Positions 8,831 through 17,350 of a stretch of DNA of 64,000 nucleotides are shown here, one piece after another. Position 1 is the stretch's first letter. Each line of letters begins with the position of its first letter. The notes beneath the pieces are model-generated. The model made no database searches. It saw only the letters and a list, made by a program, of their open reading frames with translations, and was not told where the DNA came from. The stretch lies in the NCBI GenBank assembly GCA_011525625.1, contig WYAX01000015.1:310001-374000 (forward strand). Direction: 5' to 3'. The stretch is from Nitrospira defluvii (GTDB lineage Bacteria; Nitrospirota; Nitrospiria; Nitrospirales; Nitrospiraceae). Both the position numbers and the translations under genes were made by a program.

Positions 8831-9970
8831 ATGGCTCGTCGATCGACAACCGAACGTGAGGAACAGCCGGCGACCGTCACCCTGGTGGAGGGGCGCACGT
8901 TGCGTTGTCAGGGCGCCTGGACGATGTCCGAGGTCGGCAAGGTCGAACGTGTCCTCGCGGTGATGGATTGGCCTGCGGGCGGAGCGTTCCGATTCGAGGG
9001 GAGCGGCATTGCGGCGTTCGATACCGGTGGGGCGGTGGTCTTGTCCCGCGCGGTGATGGACGCGCGCCTTCGCGGGTGTGAGGTGACCGTTGAGGGGCTG
9101 CGGTCCGAATATCTGCAACTGATGAGTCTGGTGTCGGCCAACTGGAGCGTCATGATGGCCCATGTCGCGGTGCGGCCGGACAGGACTCAACTGCTCACGG
9201 CGCTCCTGCGCAGATCCATGACACAAGCCCTGCAGGGGGTCGAATTTGTCGGCCGGACGTCGACGGCGCTGCTGCATCTGATCCGATCGCCGGCTCGTTT
9301 GCGTTGGCGTAGTACCTTGAACAGCCTTCGGCTCGACGGGGTGAATGCCCTACCGATCACCGGCCTGCTGACGTTTCTGATCGGCGTGGTGATTGCGTAT
9401 CAGGGAGCCGAACAACTCAGAAAATTCGGCACCAACATTTTCATCGTGGACCTGGTGGGCATTTCCCTGTTGCGGGAGATTGCGCCGCTGATCGCGGCCA
9501 TCCTGATTGCCGGACGGTCGGGGTCGGCCTATGCCGCGCAGATCGGCACGATGAAGGTGACGGAAGAACTGGATGCGCTGCAGACCTTCGGGCTCTCGCC
9601 GATCGACTTGCTGGTGTTGCCGCGTGTGCTGGCCTTGGTCGTCGCCCTGCCCCTGTTGACGGTGTATGCCGATGTGTTGGGGGTGTTCGGCGGCATGTTG
9701 ATCGCCTCGAACCAGCTGAACGTGAGTTTCACCGCCTTTCTCTCGCGGTTCGAGGAGGCCGTGGCGTTGCGCCATTTTCTCATCGGGATCGGCAAGGCGC
9801 CGATTTTTGCCGTCATCATCGCGCTGGTCGGATGTTATCAGGGGTTTCAAATTCGCGGCGGAGTGGATGACGTGGGGCGGCACACGACGATCAGCGTGGT
9901 GCAGAGCATTTTTCTGGTGATCATCTTCGACGCCCTGTGCAGCATTCTGTTGAACTGGTGGAGCCTGTAG
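8831..9970 (+). CDS. mlaE: MlaE-type lipid ABC transporter permease with N-terminal STAS domain
   Basis: 379 residues. The first 100 or so form a STAS/MlaB-like domain ('AFDTGGAVVLSRAVMDA'). The rest is an MlaE permease with the family hallmark region 'SLLREIAPLIAAILIAGRSGSAYAAQIGTMKV' broken over residues about 210-245, and 'EELDALQTFGLSP' after it. Mla-type permeases move phospholipids between inner and outer membrane. In E. coli MlaB is separate; here it appears fused. It heads a set with an ATPase (10209), an MCE protein (11026) and an auxiliary lipoprotein (11999). ATG 8831 was chosen because upstream codons overlap the previous gene. Confidence 0.92.
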   Translation: MARRSTTEREEQPATVTLVEGRTLRCQGAWTMSEVGKVERVLAVMDWPAGGAFRFEGSGIAAFDTGGAVVLSRAVMDARLRGCEVTVEGLRSEYLQLMSLVSANWSVMMAHVAVRPDRTQLLTALLRRSMTQALQGVEFVGRTSTALLHLIRSPARLRWRSTLNSLRLDGVNALPITGLLTFLIGVVIAYQGAEQLRKFGTNIFIVDLVGISLLREIAPLIAAILIAGRSGSAYAAQIGTMKVTEELDALQTFGLSPIDLLVLPRVLALVVALPLLTVYADVLGVFGGMLIASNQLNVSFTAFLSRFEEAVALRHFLIGIGKAPIFAVIIALVGCYQGFQIRGGVDDVGRHTTISVVQSIFLVIIFDALCSILLNWWSL

Positions 9971-9977
9971 CCCGGAC

Positions 9978-10136
9978 TACTCATGAACACCTACTGCGGC
10001 GTCCGATACTCTCGTCCGGCGGGGCTTTTCTCGTTCGGCCTCCTCAACGGACTGCGAGTACGCCTGCGTCGGCCTCACTTGCGAGAAGCCCCGGCGGACT
10101 TCGGTCTCGACCGCCTCGCGACGGTATTCATGAGTA
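9978..10136. repeat. Long imperfect inverted repeat between mlaE and mlaF
   Basis: TACTCATGAA at 9978-9987 is matched by its reverse complement TTCATGAGTA at 10127-10136. The interior is also imperfectly self-complementary: GTCCGGCGGGGCTTTTCTCG on the left matches the complement of the right-hand segment ending in CCCCGGCGGAC. The 159-base element fills the mlaE-mlaF gap. It resembles two other degenerate intergenic elements at 19978-20054 and about 39416-39600. No coding sequence is seen in it. Confidence 0.6.
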
Positions 10137-10208
10137 ATCCTGACTACCGGAATGCTCGAAATGATGTTCCCTGGCTCCAATCTAACCTTGAAGAGGAGAA
10201 CGAGGGCC

Positions 10209-11006
10209 ATGGCTCTGGTCGCGCCAACTGAGGCACCGATCATCGAAGTGAGCCATGTCTCTACCCGATTCGGGCCGGCGATCGTGCATCAGGATGTGAG
10301 TCTCACGGTCATACGAGGCGAGGTGTTCGCCATCGCGGGTGGAAACGGATGCGGCAAATCGACGCTCTTGCGGGAGATCATCGGTCTGCTGACGCCGACG
10401 ACCGGGAGCATCAGGCTTCTGGGTGCGAACAGTCGCGAGTTGGAGCAGCCGGACGGATCCCCCCTCCATCGGCGGTTCGGGGTGATGTTTCAGCACGGGG
10501 CCCTGTTCAGCTCCATGACGCTGTCCGAGAATGTCGCCGTTCCCTTGAAGGAGCATACGACACTGAGTGCAAGGCTGATCCGCGAAATTGTGGCGCTCAA
10601 AATCGCGCTGGTCGGCCTTCCCCCCGACAGTGCGGTGAAATTTCCGAGCGAACTCAGCGGCGGGATGCGGCGCCGTGCCGCGCTGGCTCGTGCCATCGTC
10701 ATGGATCCGGAACTGTTGTTTCTCGATGAACCGACCGCCGGACTCGATCCGATGATCGCCGCCGGGTTCGACGATCTGGTGCTCGAGCTCAAGCGGTTGC
10801 TGGGTCTCACGGTGGTGATGGTGACGCACGATCTCGATTCGTTGTGGCGTATCGCCGATCGCGTGGCGGTCCTGGGCGAAGGGCGGGTGTTGGGAATGGG
10901 CACGATGGAAGCGCTTGCGGCATCGGAGGATCCTCTCCTGCGGGGCTATTTCCACGGCCCGCGCGGACGGGCCGCGCAACAGAACCATGTCGGGGCCTCG
11001 CCCTAG
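10209..11006 (+). CDS. mlaF: MlaF-type lipid ABC transporter ATP-binding protein
   Basis: 265 residues, a complete ABC ATPase: Walker A GGNGCGKST at residues 44-52, Q-loop 'MFQHGALF' near 95, signature LSGGM at 149-153, Walker B ELLFLDEP at 168-175, and H-loop 'VTHDLDS' near 200. 'QHGALFSSMTLSENVAVPL' is typical of MlaF. It powers the MlaE permease at 8831. ATG 10209 is preceded by GAGGAGAACGAGGG. The gap from mlaE holds a long inverted repeat, so expression of the later genes may be attenuated there. Confidence 0.93.
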   Translation: MALVAPTEAPIIEVSHVSTRFGPAIVHQDVSLTVIRGEVFAIAGGNGCGKSTLLREIIGLLTPTTGSIRLLGANSRELEQPDGSPLHRRFGVMFQHGALFSSMTLSENVAVPLKEHTTLSARLIREIVALKIALVGLPPDSAVKFPSELSGGMRRRAALARAIVMDPELLFLDEPTAGLDPMIAAGFDDLVLELKRLLGLTVVMVTHDLDSLWRIADRVAVLGEGRVLGMGTMEALAASEDPLLRGYFHGPRGRAAQQNHVGASP

Positions 11007-11025
11007 CGGGAGTGAGAGGTGTCGG

Positions 11026-11988
11026 ATGGAACCGAGGGTCAACTATATCGTGGTCGGGGCATTCGTGTTGCTGCTGGGTCTGACGGTACTTGGGGGGATT
11101 TTCTGGCTGGGCAAGACGGATTATCGCGGGATCTACGATCGGTATTATGTCTATACGAGGGAATCGGTCTCCGGGCTTAGCGTGGATTCGACCGTGAAGT
11201 ATCGCGGTGTGGATGTCGGACGGGTGAAAGCCGTGGTCTTGAATCCGGAGAATCCGGAAGAGGTACGGGTCACGTTGGACATTGTCGCCGGGACACCGGT
11301 CAAGACCGATACGCAGGCGGTGCTGGTGACGCAAGGCCTCACGGGGTTGGTGACGCTGAATTTAACAGGAGGGACGCGGGAGGCGCCTCCGCTGTCGCCG
11401 GAGGCCGGGCAGGCCTATCCGGTCATCAAGAGCGTGCCGTCGCTCTTCGGACGATTGGACGGCACGCTGACGAAACTGTTGTCCGATCAGGGGCTGGCGA
11501 ATCTGGTCGTCCATCTCAACGGGCTGGCCCAGAATGCCTCCTTGATCGTAGACGAGGAGAATCGTACGCTGGTCAAACAGGTGCTCAAGGATCTGTCTGA
11601 GGCGACCAAGGTCTTGGCGACTCGCAGCAGTCACGTCGATCGCGGCATCCAGAGCGCCACGCTGGCGGCCGAGCAGGCGGCGAACGTCACGGAACGGCTT
11701 GGAACGCAGTTGCCGGCCGTGCTGGATCGCATCGGCAAGAGCGCGGCCGGACTCCAACAGCTGACGGACGAATTGTCCCGAACCAGTCGCTCGGTCGGCG
11801 ACATGGTGGGGAGCAGTAAACCGGGTGTCGAACAGTTCACCAGGCAGACCCTGGCCGATGCCGGTCTGCTGGTCACGGAGTTGCGACAATTGACCGCCAC
11901 CCTGAATCGCGTGGCTCAACAGATCGAACGACAACCGAATCTGCTGGTGCTCGGCCGTTCGTCTCAGTCCAAGGGGCCGGGGGAGTGA
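11026..11988 (+). CDS. mlaD: MlaD/MCE-domain lipid-binding protein
   Basis: 320 residues: an N-terminal membrane anchor (about residues 6-28), an MCE domain (about 40-118, with 'VSGLSVDSTVKYRGVDVGRV', the core element), and a long helical, coiled-coil-like C-terminal tail. MCE proteins form hexameric rings that shuttle phospholipids across the periplasm. It follows mlaF by 19 bases and precedes an ABC auxiliary lipoprotein, the gene order expected of an Mla operon. Sequence after residue 120 is typical of longer, PqiB- or Mce-like tails. Confidence 0.93.
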   Translation: MEPRVNYIVVGAFVLLLGLTVLGGIFWLGKTDYRGIYDRYYVYTRESVSGLSVDSTVKYRGVDVGRVKAVVLNPENPEEVRVTLDIVAGTPVKTDTQAVLVTQGLTGLVTLNLTGGTREAPPLSPEAGQAYPVIKSVPSLFGRLDGTLTKLLSDQGLANLVVHLNGLAQNASLIVDEENRTLVKQVLKDLSEATKVLATRSSHVDRGIQSATLAAEQAANVTERLGTQLPAVLDRIGKSAAGLQQLTDELSRTSRSVGDMVGSSKPGVEQFTRQTLADAGLLVTELRQLTATLNRVAQQIERQPNLLVLGRSSQSKGPGE

Positions 11989-11998
11989 AGGGCGTATC

Positions 11999-12646
11999 GT
12001 GGTCGATTCTCATGTGCTGAGCAGACTGGTCCTGGTGATGGTTGCCTGCGCGTTGACGGCCTGCGTGTTTCCCCGGTCGGCGGACAGCCCGGTCCATACC
12101 TTCGTGTTGACGACGGAGGAGGCGGATGGGAGATCGGTGCCCCCGCTTCCGCGAGGCGCCGCACAAGGTGTGTTGCTTGTCGGCGTGCCGCAGGCCGCGG
12201 CCGGATTTGAGCAACCACGGATGGCCTATCTGCAGCGGCCGTCGGAAGTGAATTACTACGCCGCCCATTTCTGGGTCGACGCTCCCTCCAGGATGTTGGC
12301 GCCGTTACTCATTCGGGCGCTCGAACTGTCGGGCTACTGGCGTGTGGTGGTGCCCATGCCGTCGGCCCTCCGTGCAGACCATCAACTGGATGTGTCGGGC
12401 CTGGTGGTGCAACAGGAGTTCTTGCAGAAGCCAAGCCAGAGTCGAGTGCGATTGCGCGTGCAATTGACCGACCTGAAAACACAGCGTGTGATGGGCGCCA
12501 GAAGTTTCGACAGGCTGGAACCGGCACCGAGCGAGGACGCCTACGGCGGGGTTCTGGCGGCGAACCGTGCGATGAGTGCGGTGCTGACCGCGGTCAATGA
12601 CTGGATTGCAGGCTGTCTGCGGGAAACGGGCAAAGAGGTCTGTTGA
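11999..12646 (+). CDS. ABC-type transport auxiliary lipoprotein (PqiC/MlaD partner)
   Basis: 215 residues beginning with GTG. The signal peptide ends in a lipobox LTAC (Cys about residue 21). The mature part resembles the ABC-transport auxiliary component family (PqiC, LetA/B-associated), including 'YAAHFWVDAPSRMLAPLLIRALE'. These lipoproteins sit in the outer membrane next to MCE systems. It lies 10 bases after mlaD, completing the set. Confidence 0.85.
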   Translation: MVDSHVLSRLVLVMVACALTACVFPRSADSPVHTFVLTTEEADGRSVPPLPRGAAQGVLLVGVPQAAAGFEQPRMAYLQRPSEVNYYAAHFWVDAPSRMLAPLLIRALELSGYWRVVVPMPSALRADHQLDVSGLVVQQEFLQKPSQSRVRLRVQLTDLKTQRVMGARSFDRLEPAPSEDAYGGVLAANRAMSAVLTAVNDWIAGCLRETGKEVC

Positions 12647-12679
12647 CCGGCCCTCCGGTGATGGTGGCGATGCCGCCGG

Positions 12680-13183
12680 ATGGTCGGTCAGGAGACGACA
12701 ACGGGCATGCGCACCGCGCTGAAAATCGGGTTCAGTTTCGGGCTCACATCCGGGGTGATCACGACCCTGGGCCTGATGGTCGGCTTGCACGCAGGCACCC
12801 ATTCCATGCCCGCTGTCCTGGGAGGTATTCTCACGATTGCGGTGGCCGACGCCATGTCCGATGCGTTGGGGATCCATGTAGCCGAAGAATCGAAGAATCA
12901 CGGAAACACCCATGACATCTGGGCGTCCACGGCCGCGACCTTTTCGGCGAAGTTCGTCATCGCCGGGACGTTTGCCGTGCCGGTGCTGTTCCTGCCGTTG
13001 GACCTGGCCCTTGTCGTCAGTCTGATCTGGGGCCTGTCGCTGCTGGCCGTGCTGAGTTATGCCCTGGCGCGGGCGCAACGCGTGCCCCCCTGGAAAGTGA
13101 TCGGCGAGCATGTGTTGATCGGGCTCAGTGTCGTGGCGATCTCCCATTATCTCGGCGAGTGGGTGCGGGCGACATTCGGTTGA
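12680..13183 (+). CDS. VIT1/CCC1-like membrane protein
   Basis: 167 residues with about five hydrophobic helices. Segments 'GFSFGLTSGVITTLGLMVGL' and 'GGILTIAVADAMSDALGIHVAEESKN' resemble the VIT1/CCC1 iron-manganese transporter family, with the acidic D and E residues in the second helix. It is shorter than a typical member and lacks the long metal-binding loop. ATG 12680 is used; ATG 12707 is an alternative. Metal transport is an inference from the family. Confidence 0.65.
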   Translation: MVGQETTTGMRTALKIGFSFGLTSGVITTLGLMVGLHAGTHSMPAVLGGILTIAVADAMSDALGIHVAEESKNHGNTHDIWASTAATFSAKFVIAGTFAVPVLFLPLDLALVVSLIWGLSLLAVLSYALARAQRVPPWKVIGEHVLIGLSVVAISHYLGEWVRATFG

Positions 13184-13212
13184 CGGATACCGATGAAGGA
13201 AGGGCAGGACCG

Positions 13213-14487
13213 ATGAATATACAGACGCAGTTACCCAAGGTGGGAGTCGGCCGCCGGTGCGGGGCGATCCTGGCGAATCTGGGCGGCTATCGCAGCCTCC
13301 TCAGCGAGGAGACGTATGAGGAGCTGACATCGCTCGCCAAGAGTTTGCAGGGAGCCAGAATTTGTCATGTGAATTCGACGGCCGCGGGCGGGGGAGTGGC
13401 GGAATTGTTGGCGCGGTATATCCCGATGCTGCAGGCGCTCGGGGTTCAGGCCGATTGGCGATTGATCCACGGAGAACCGGAATTTTTTGCCATTACCAAA
13501 TCGTTCCACAATGCGCTGCAGGGCGGCCACTATGGGTTGGGAAAGGCCGAGCAGGAGCTGTATCTCACGGTCAATGAGCGAAGCGCGAAGGCGCTCGGCA
13601 ACGACTACGATCTCTACATCGTGCACGATCCACAGCCCGCCGCCATTCGCCATTTCGCAGGACCACGCGGCGCCAAGTGGATCTGGCGCTGCCACATCGA
13701 CAGCTCGGCGCCGGACAAGGATGTCAGCCAGTTTTTGCGACCTCTGCTGGAAGAGTATGAAGCGGTTGTGTTCACGATGGATCAATTCGTGTTGCCGCAA
13801 TTGGCCTCCAAGCGCATCGCGTTTATCGCGCCCGCCATCGATCCACTCGCGACTAAGAACATGGAGTTGTCGGCCGACTTGTGCCGCCGGGTCATTGCGG
13901 ACTCCGGCGTGGATCCGACGAGGCCGTTGTTATTGCAAGTGTCCCGCTTCGATCCATGGAAGGATCCGCTAGGCGTGGTGCGCGCCTACCGTTTGGTGAA
14001 AGAGGAACTCCCGGGCGTGCAGTTGGTGTTGATCGGCGCCATGGCCGGAGACGATCCGGAAGGATGGGAAATTCTGGATCGGGTCGAAGAGGAGGCTGCG
14101 AACGATCCGGACCTCTTTGTCTTTACGAATCTGTCCGGCGTGGGCAGCATGGAAGTGAACGCCTTTCAGCGCGGCTCCGATGTCGTCATCCAAAAATCGT
14201 TGCGGGAAGGATTCGGGCTGGTGGTGTCGGAGGCACTGTGGAAGGAAAAGCCGGTGGTCGCCGGCAACACGGGCGGCATTCCGATGCAGTTTCCCGAACC
14301 GTTCCACAAGCATCTGGTCGACAATGTGGAAGCCTGCGCGGAGCGAGCGCTTCATCTGCTGCAGCATCCCGGCGAGCGGGGAGACTTCGGGCGTGCCGGG
14401 CGTGAGCACGTTCGCCAACATTTTCTGATGCCCCGGTTAGTCCGGGACGAACTGCGGCTCATTCGTCAGGTCTTGGGGACCACATGA
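13213..14487 (+). CDS. treT: Trehalose synthase TreT-like GT4 glycosyltransferase
   Basis: 424 residues of the GT4 (GT-B fold) family. 'NSTAAGGGVAELL' (about residue 55) is the characteristic N-terminal glycine-rich motif of trehalose glycosyltransferring synthase, 'RCHIDSS' (about 160) and 'FIAPAIDPLATKN' follow, and the donor-binding 'QKSLREGFGLVVSEALWKEKPVVA' spans about residues 325-348. This enzyme condenses glucose with ADP- or UDP-glucose to give trehalose. The next gene, an alpha-glucan phosphorylase, overlaps its stop (ATGA at 14484-14487), so trehalose and glucan metabolism appear coupled. Ribosome site GAAGGAAGGG precedes ATG 13213. Confidence 0.88.
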   Translation: MNIQTQLPKVGVGRRCGAILANLGGYRSLLSEETYEELTSLAKSLQGARICHVNSTAAGGGVAELLARYIPMLQALGVQADWRLIHGEPEFFAITKSFHNALQGGHYGLGKAEQELYLTVNERSAKALGNDYDLYIVHDPQPAAIRHFAGPRGAKWIWRCHIDSSAPDKDVSQFLRPLLEEYEAVVFTMDQFVLPQLASKRIAFIAPAIDPLATKNMELSADLCRRVIADSGVDPTRPLLLQVSRFDPWKDPLGVVRAYRLVKEELPGVQLVLIGAMAGDDPEGWEILDRVEEEAANDPDLFVFTNLSGVGSMEVNAFQRGSDVVIQKSLREGFGLVVSEALWKEKPVVAGNTGGIPMQFPEPFHKHLVDNVEACAERALHLLQHPGERGDFGRAGREHVRQHFLMPRLVRDELRLIRQVLGTT

Positions 14488-16205
14488 TACGCCCAGGCCG
14501 CAATGCGCTGGTTGCCTATTTTTCGATGGAGATCGGCCTGAATCCGTTGATGCCGACGTACGCGGGCGGCTTGGGTGTGTTGGCCGGCGACACGATTCGC
14601 TCCGCTGCCGACCTGGGCGTGCCGATGGTCGGCGTCACATTGCTGCACAGACGCGGCTACTTCTATCAGCGTCTCGATCGCGAGGGCCGGCAGTCCGAGG
14701 AACCGGTGGCCTGGGCGATCAGCGATTTTGCCGAGCCGCTGGAGTCACGTGTCTCCGTCGAGATCGAAGGACGACGGGTGCAGGTTCGCGCCTGGCGACA
14801 TGTGGTGACCGGCATGTCGGGGCATGCCGTGCCTGTGTATTTGCTCGACACGGATCTCCCGGAGAACAGCGCGTGGGATCGAACCATCACGGATTCGCTC
14901 TACGGGGGAGATGCCCACTATCGCTTGTGTCAGGAAATGGTTCTCGGGTTCGGCGGGTTTGCGTTGTTGCACGCCTTGGGGCACGACCGGATCTATCGCT
15001 ACCACCTCAACGAAGGCCATGCGGCGCTGCTGGTGCTGGCCTTAATCGAAGCCGGGATCGGCGCGGAGCCGCGAAACGGCGAGGTGCCGCCGGAGGTGAT
15101 CGAACAGGTGCGGGAGCACTGCGTGTTCACCACTCATACGCCGGTGCCCGCAGGCCACGATCAATTTCCTGCCGATCTGGCGCACCGGGTGTTGGGAGCG
15201 CGGCGGTGCGAACTCGCGCAGGCCTGTCAGCATCAAGGCGCGTTGAACATGACATTGTTGGCCCTGCGCGGGTCGCGGTTTGTCAACGGCGTGGCGATGC
15301 GGCATGGCGAAGTCTCCCATTCGCTGTATCCCGGCTATCCGATCCATTCCATTACGAACGGGGTGCATGCCGTGGCCTGGGCGGCTCCGGCCTTTCAGAG
15401 TCTGTACGATCGTCACTTACCTGATTGGCGGTACGATCAGCTGTCGCTGCGTTACGCTATCGGCATTCCCGGGGCGGACATTTGGGCCGCGCATCGGGAA
15501 GCCAAACTGGCGTTGCTGGACGAGGTGAATCGCGAGACCAACGCGGGCTTCGATCGGGATGTGCTCACGATCGGCTTCGCCCGCCGCGCCACCGCGTACA
15601 AGCGGGGCATGTTGGTATTTCACGATGTCGAGCGATTGCAGCGTTTAGGGAGACAGGTGGGGCCGATTCAGTTCGTCTTCGCAGGCAAGGCGCATCCGCA
15701 GGACCAGGAGGGCAAGGAGATGATCCGGCGGATTCACGCCATGCGCGGGCAACTCTCCGTGGCCTACGTGGCGAATTACGATATGACCGTGGCCAGGCTG
15801 CTCTGCGCGGGGGTGGACGTGTGGCTGAACACACCGTTGCCGCCGATGGAGGCGTCCGGCACCAGCGGCATGAAGGCGGCGATGAACGGCGTGCCCAGCC
15901 TGAGCATCCTGGACGGCTGGTGGGTCGAGGGGCATATCGAAGGCGTGACCGGTTGGTCGATCGGCGAGAAGGTCGAGGCCTGCGCATCCCCGTCGGAGGA
16001 GATGCAGGCCTGTCATGCCGCCGCGCTCTACGACAAACTCGAACGGCAGGTGGTGCCCCTTTTCTACAAAGATCGGGACCGATTCATCGAGATCATGAAA
16101 CACACGATTGCGATCAACGGGGCGTTCTTCAATACGCAGCGTATGGTCGGCCAATACCTGCGCAATGCCTATCGGTTGGTCGATCACGCGATGAATGGAG
16201 CCTAG
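14484..16205 (+). CDS. glgP: Alpha-glucan phosphorylase (GT35, short form)
   Basis: 573 residues. The N terminus 'YFSMEIGLN' and the C-terminal 'EASGTSGMKAAMNG' (about residues 455-468, with the Lys that binds pyridoxal phosphate in this family) mark a short bacterial alpha-glucan family phosphorylase. 'YKRGMLVFHD' and 'FAGKAHPQDQEGKEMI' are further family segments. It releases glucose-1-phosphate from glycogen or maltodextrin. It is shorter than the 800-residue GlgP of E. coli, as is usual for this subfamily. Its start overlaps the treT stop by 4 bases. Confidence 0.9.
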   Translation: MIRPGRNALVAYFSMEIGLNPLMPTYAGGLGVLAGDTIRSAADLGVPMVGVTLLHRRGYFYQRLDREGRQSEEPVAWAISDFAEPLESRVSVEIEGRRVQVRAWRHVVTGMSGHAVPVYLLDTDLPENSAWDRTITDSLYGGDAHYRLCQEMVLGFGGFALLHALGHDRIYRYHLNEGHAALLVLALIEAGIGAEPRNGEVPPEVIEQVREHCVFTTHTPVPAGHDQFPADLAHRVLGARRCELAQACQHQGALNMTLLALRGSRFVNGVAMRHGEVSHSLYPGYPIHSITNGVHAVAWAAPAFQSLYDRHLPDWRYDQLSLRYAIGIPGADIWAAHREAKLALLDEVNRETNAGFDRDVLTIGFARRATAYKRGMLVFHDVERLQRLGRQVGPIQFVFAGKAHPQDQEGKEMIRRIHAMRGQLSVAYVANYDMTVARLLCAGVDVWLNTPLPPMEASGTSGMKAAMNGVPSLSILDGWWVEGHIEGVTGWSIGEKVEACASPSEEMQACHAAALYDKLERQVVPLFYKDRDRFIEIMKHTIAINGAFFNTQRMVGQYLRNAYRLVDHAMNGA

Positions 16206-16209
16206 CGGG

Positions 16210-16749
16210 ATGATCTACGATCGCGAGACCATGCAGTCCGACTACAATCACCTGTTGACCTTGTGGACATCCGGTGTCCGTGATTACCATACGATGCTGT
16301 CGGACTATCTCACCGCCAATTCGATTTTCGTCGCGGTCATCGGGTTGCTCGTCTCGCGGGAGTCGCTGGCCTTGCCGTTTACCATCGTCATCGTCCTGCT
16401 GAGCACGATCGGGATTCTCATGAGCGGACAGATGGCGATCGTGCTGGGCCGGTTTTCCGCACAGAATGCGCTGTGGGAATGGCAGTTGCGCGGCATCGAG
16501 ACCAGACCGGAATGGCTCAATCGGAAACCGGTGAGCACGTTGTATCGATTGCGCGAGCACCGCGAAACGATTGTCGATCAGAGCAATGAGCCACGCTCGT
16601 TCGAGCCTCCATGGGCGTTTCGCCGGCATCGCCAATGGTGGGCGCATCGGGCCGTCAGCTTCCCCTGGTTCTTCGGCACCGTCTATGGCCTGTTCTTGCT
16701 GTGGGGACTGACGCAAGTCGCGCGGGCGAGCATGCTCTCGTTTGCATAA
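16210..16749 (+). CDS. Small membrane protein of unknown function
   Basis: 179 residues. Two adjacent hydrophobic helices lie at about residues 36-80 and a third at about 155-175; the middle is soluble and rich in W, R and E. The ATG at 16210 follows CCTAGCGGG; an in-frame ATG at 16195 would overlap the phosphorylase by 11 bases. It is probably the last gene of the treT-glgP transcript. I recognise no family. Confidence 0.65.
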   Translation: MIYDRETMQSDYNHLLTLWTSGVRDYHTMLSDYLTANSIFVAVIGLLVSRESLALPFTIVIVLLSTIGILMSGQMAIVLGRFSAQNALWEWQLRGIETRPEWLNRKPVSTLYRLREHRETIVDQSNEPRSFEPPWAFRRHRQWWAHRAVSFPWFFGTVYGLFLLWGLTQVARASMLSFA

Positions 16750-17157
16750 GCCGACCCTTTCCGACCTATGGGCGCAGGGTTCCCCGCATTCGGTTCCAGC
16801 CGTCGACCGGCGGCGCACCCTTCTCGCGCTCGCCGGCATGCAGACGCATCTGAAGCGCCGATGAAGTTTCCATGAAGCACGATTCATGAAGAATTCTTCA
16901 TGTTCCGTTCACCATCGATTCATGCTCCGGGGTCACAGTGGTACGGTCACGGGCGGCGACGAATAGCCGGTCTCGCACAGATCGTACAAGGTGGACGATA
17001 TGAACACCCGTCACACCGTCGTGAGGTCACGCGGCTGCGGGCATCGGTCGTCGGCGCAAGGGGATTCAGAGTCGTGACAAGCGCATCGCTATTGAATCGA
17101 TCCGAGTGAAAGAGTGGCTCGGTCTCTGTCGAGATGCCGAGTGCAAAGAGGTACGGC
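16750..17157. other. Intergenic region with TTCATG-rich palindrome
   Basis: About 400 bases without a convincing gene. It contains a perfect 18-base palindrome at 16885-16902 and several nearby copies of TTCATG/CATGAA, described separately. No tRNA or transposase signature is seen. Confidence 0.5.
16885..16902. promoter_or_regulatory. Perfect 18-bp palindrome, candidate operator
   Basis: CATGAAGAATTCTTCATG reads the same on both strands. CATGAAG also occurs at about 16871-16877 and GATTCATG recurs at 16881 and 16917, so a 60-base stretch carries several half-sites. It lies upstream of the small membrane gene 17158 and the nucleotidyltransferase 17351. A dimeric regulator site is the likeliest reading; no -35/-10 pair could be assigned with confidence. 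Confidence 0.4.
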
Positions 17158-17304
17158 ATGCTCGTGTTGTTGGCGCTGGGAGGGATCACGTTCGTGGTGT
17201 GGGTGACGATGGTGGGGTTGTCCTTCCTCGACCAAGAACCGGTCGCATCGTTGCGAATGCCCGTGAAGCCCAACGAGCCGGCCGTTCGAGACGGCGAGGG
17301 GTGA
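17158..17304 (+). CDS. Small single-pass membrane protein (48 aa)
   Basis: A 48-residue frame with one strong hydrophobic helix (about residues 2-24, 'MLVLLALGGITFVVWV') and a short polar tail. ATG 17158 follows AAGAGG at 17146-17151 with 6-base spacing; ATG 17134 in the same frame has a weaker ribosome site. It precedes the nucleotidyltransferase gene by 46 bases. Size and lack of family make this tentative. Confidence 0.45.
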   Translation: MLVLLALGGITFVVWVTMVGLSFLDQEPVASLRMPVKPNEPAVRDGEG

Positions 17305-17350
17305 ACAAGGTTACGACACAAGGGAGTGTTCGCGTCGCAGAGAGGAAATC

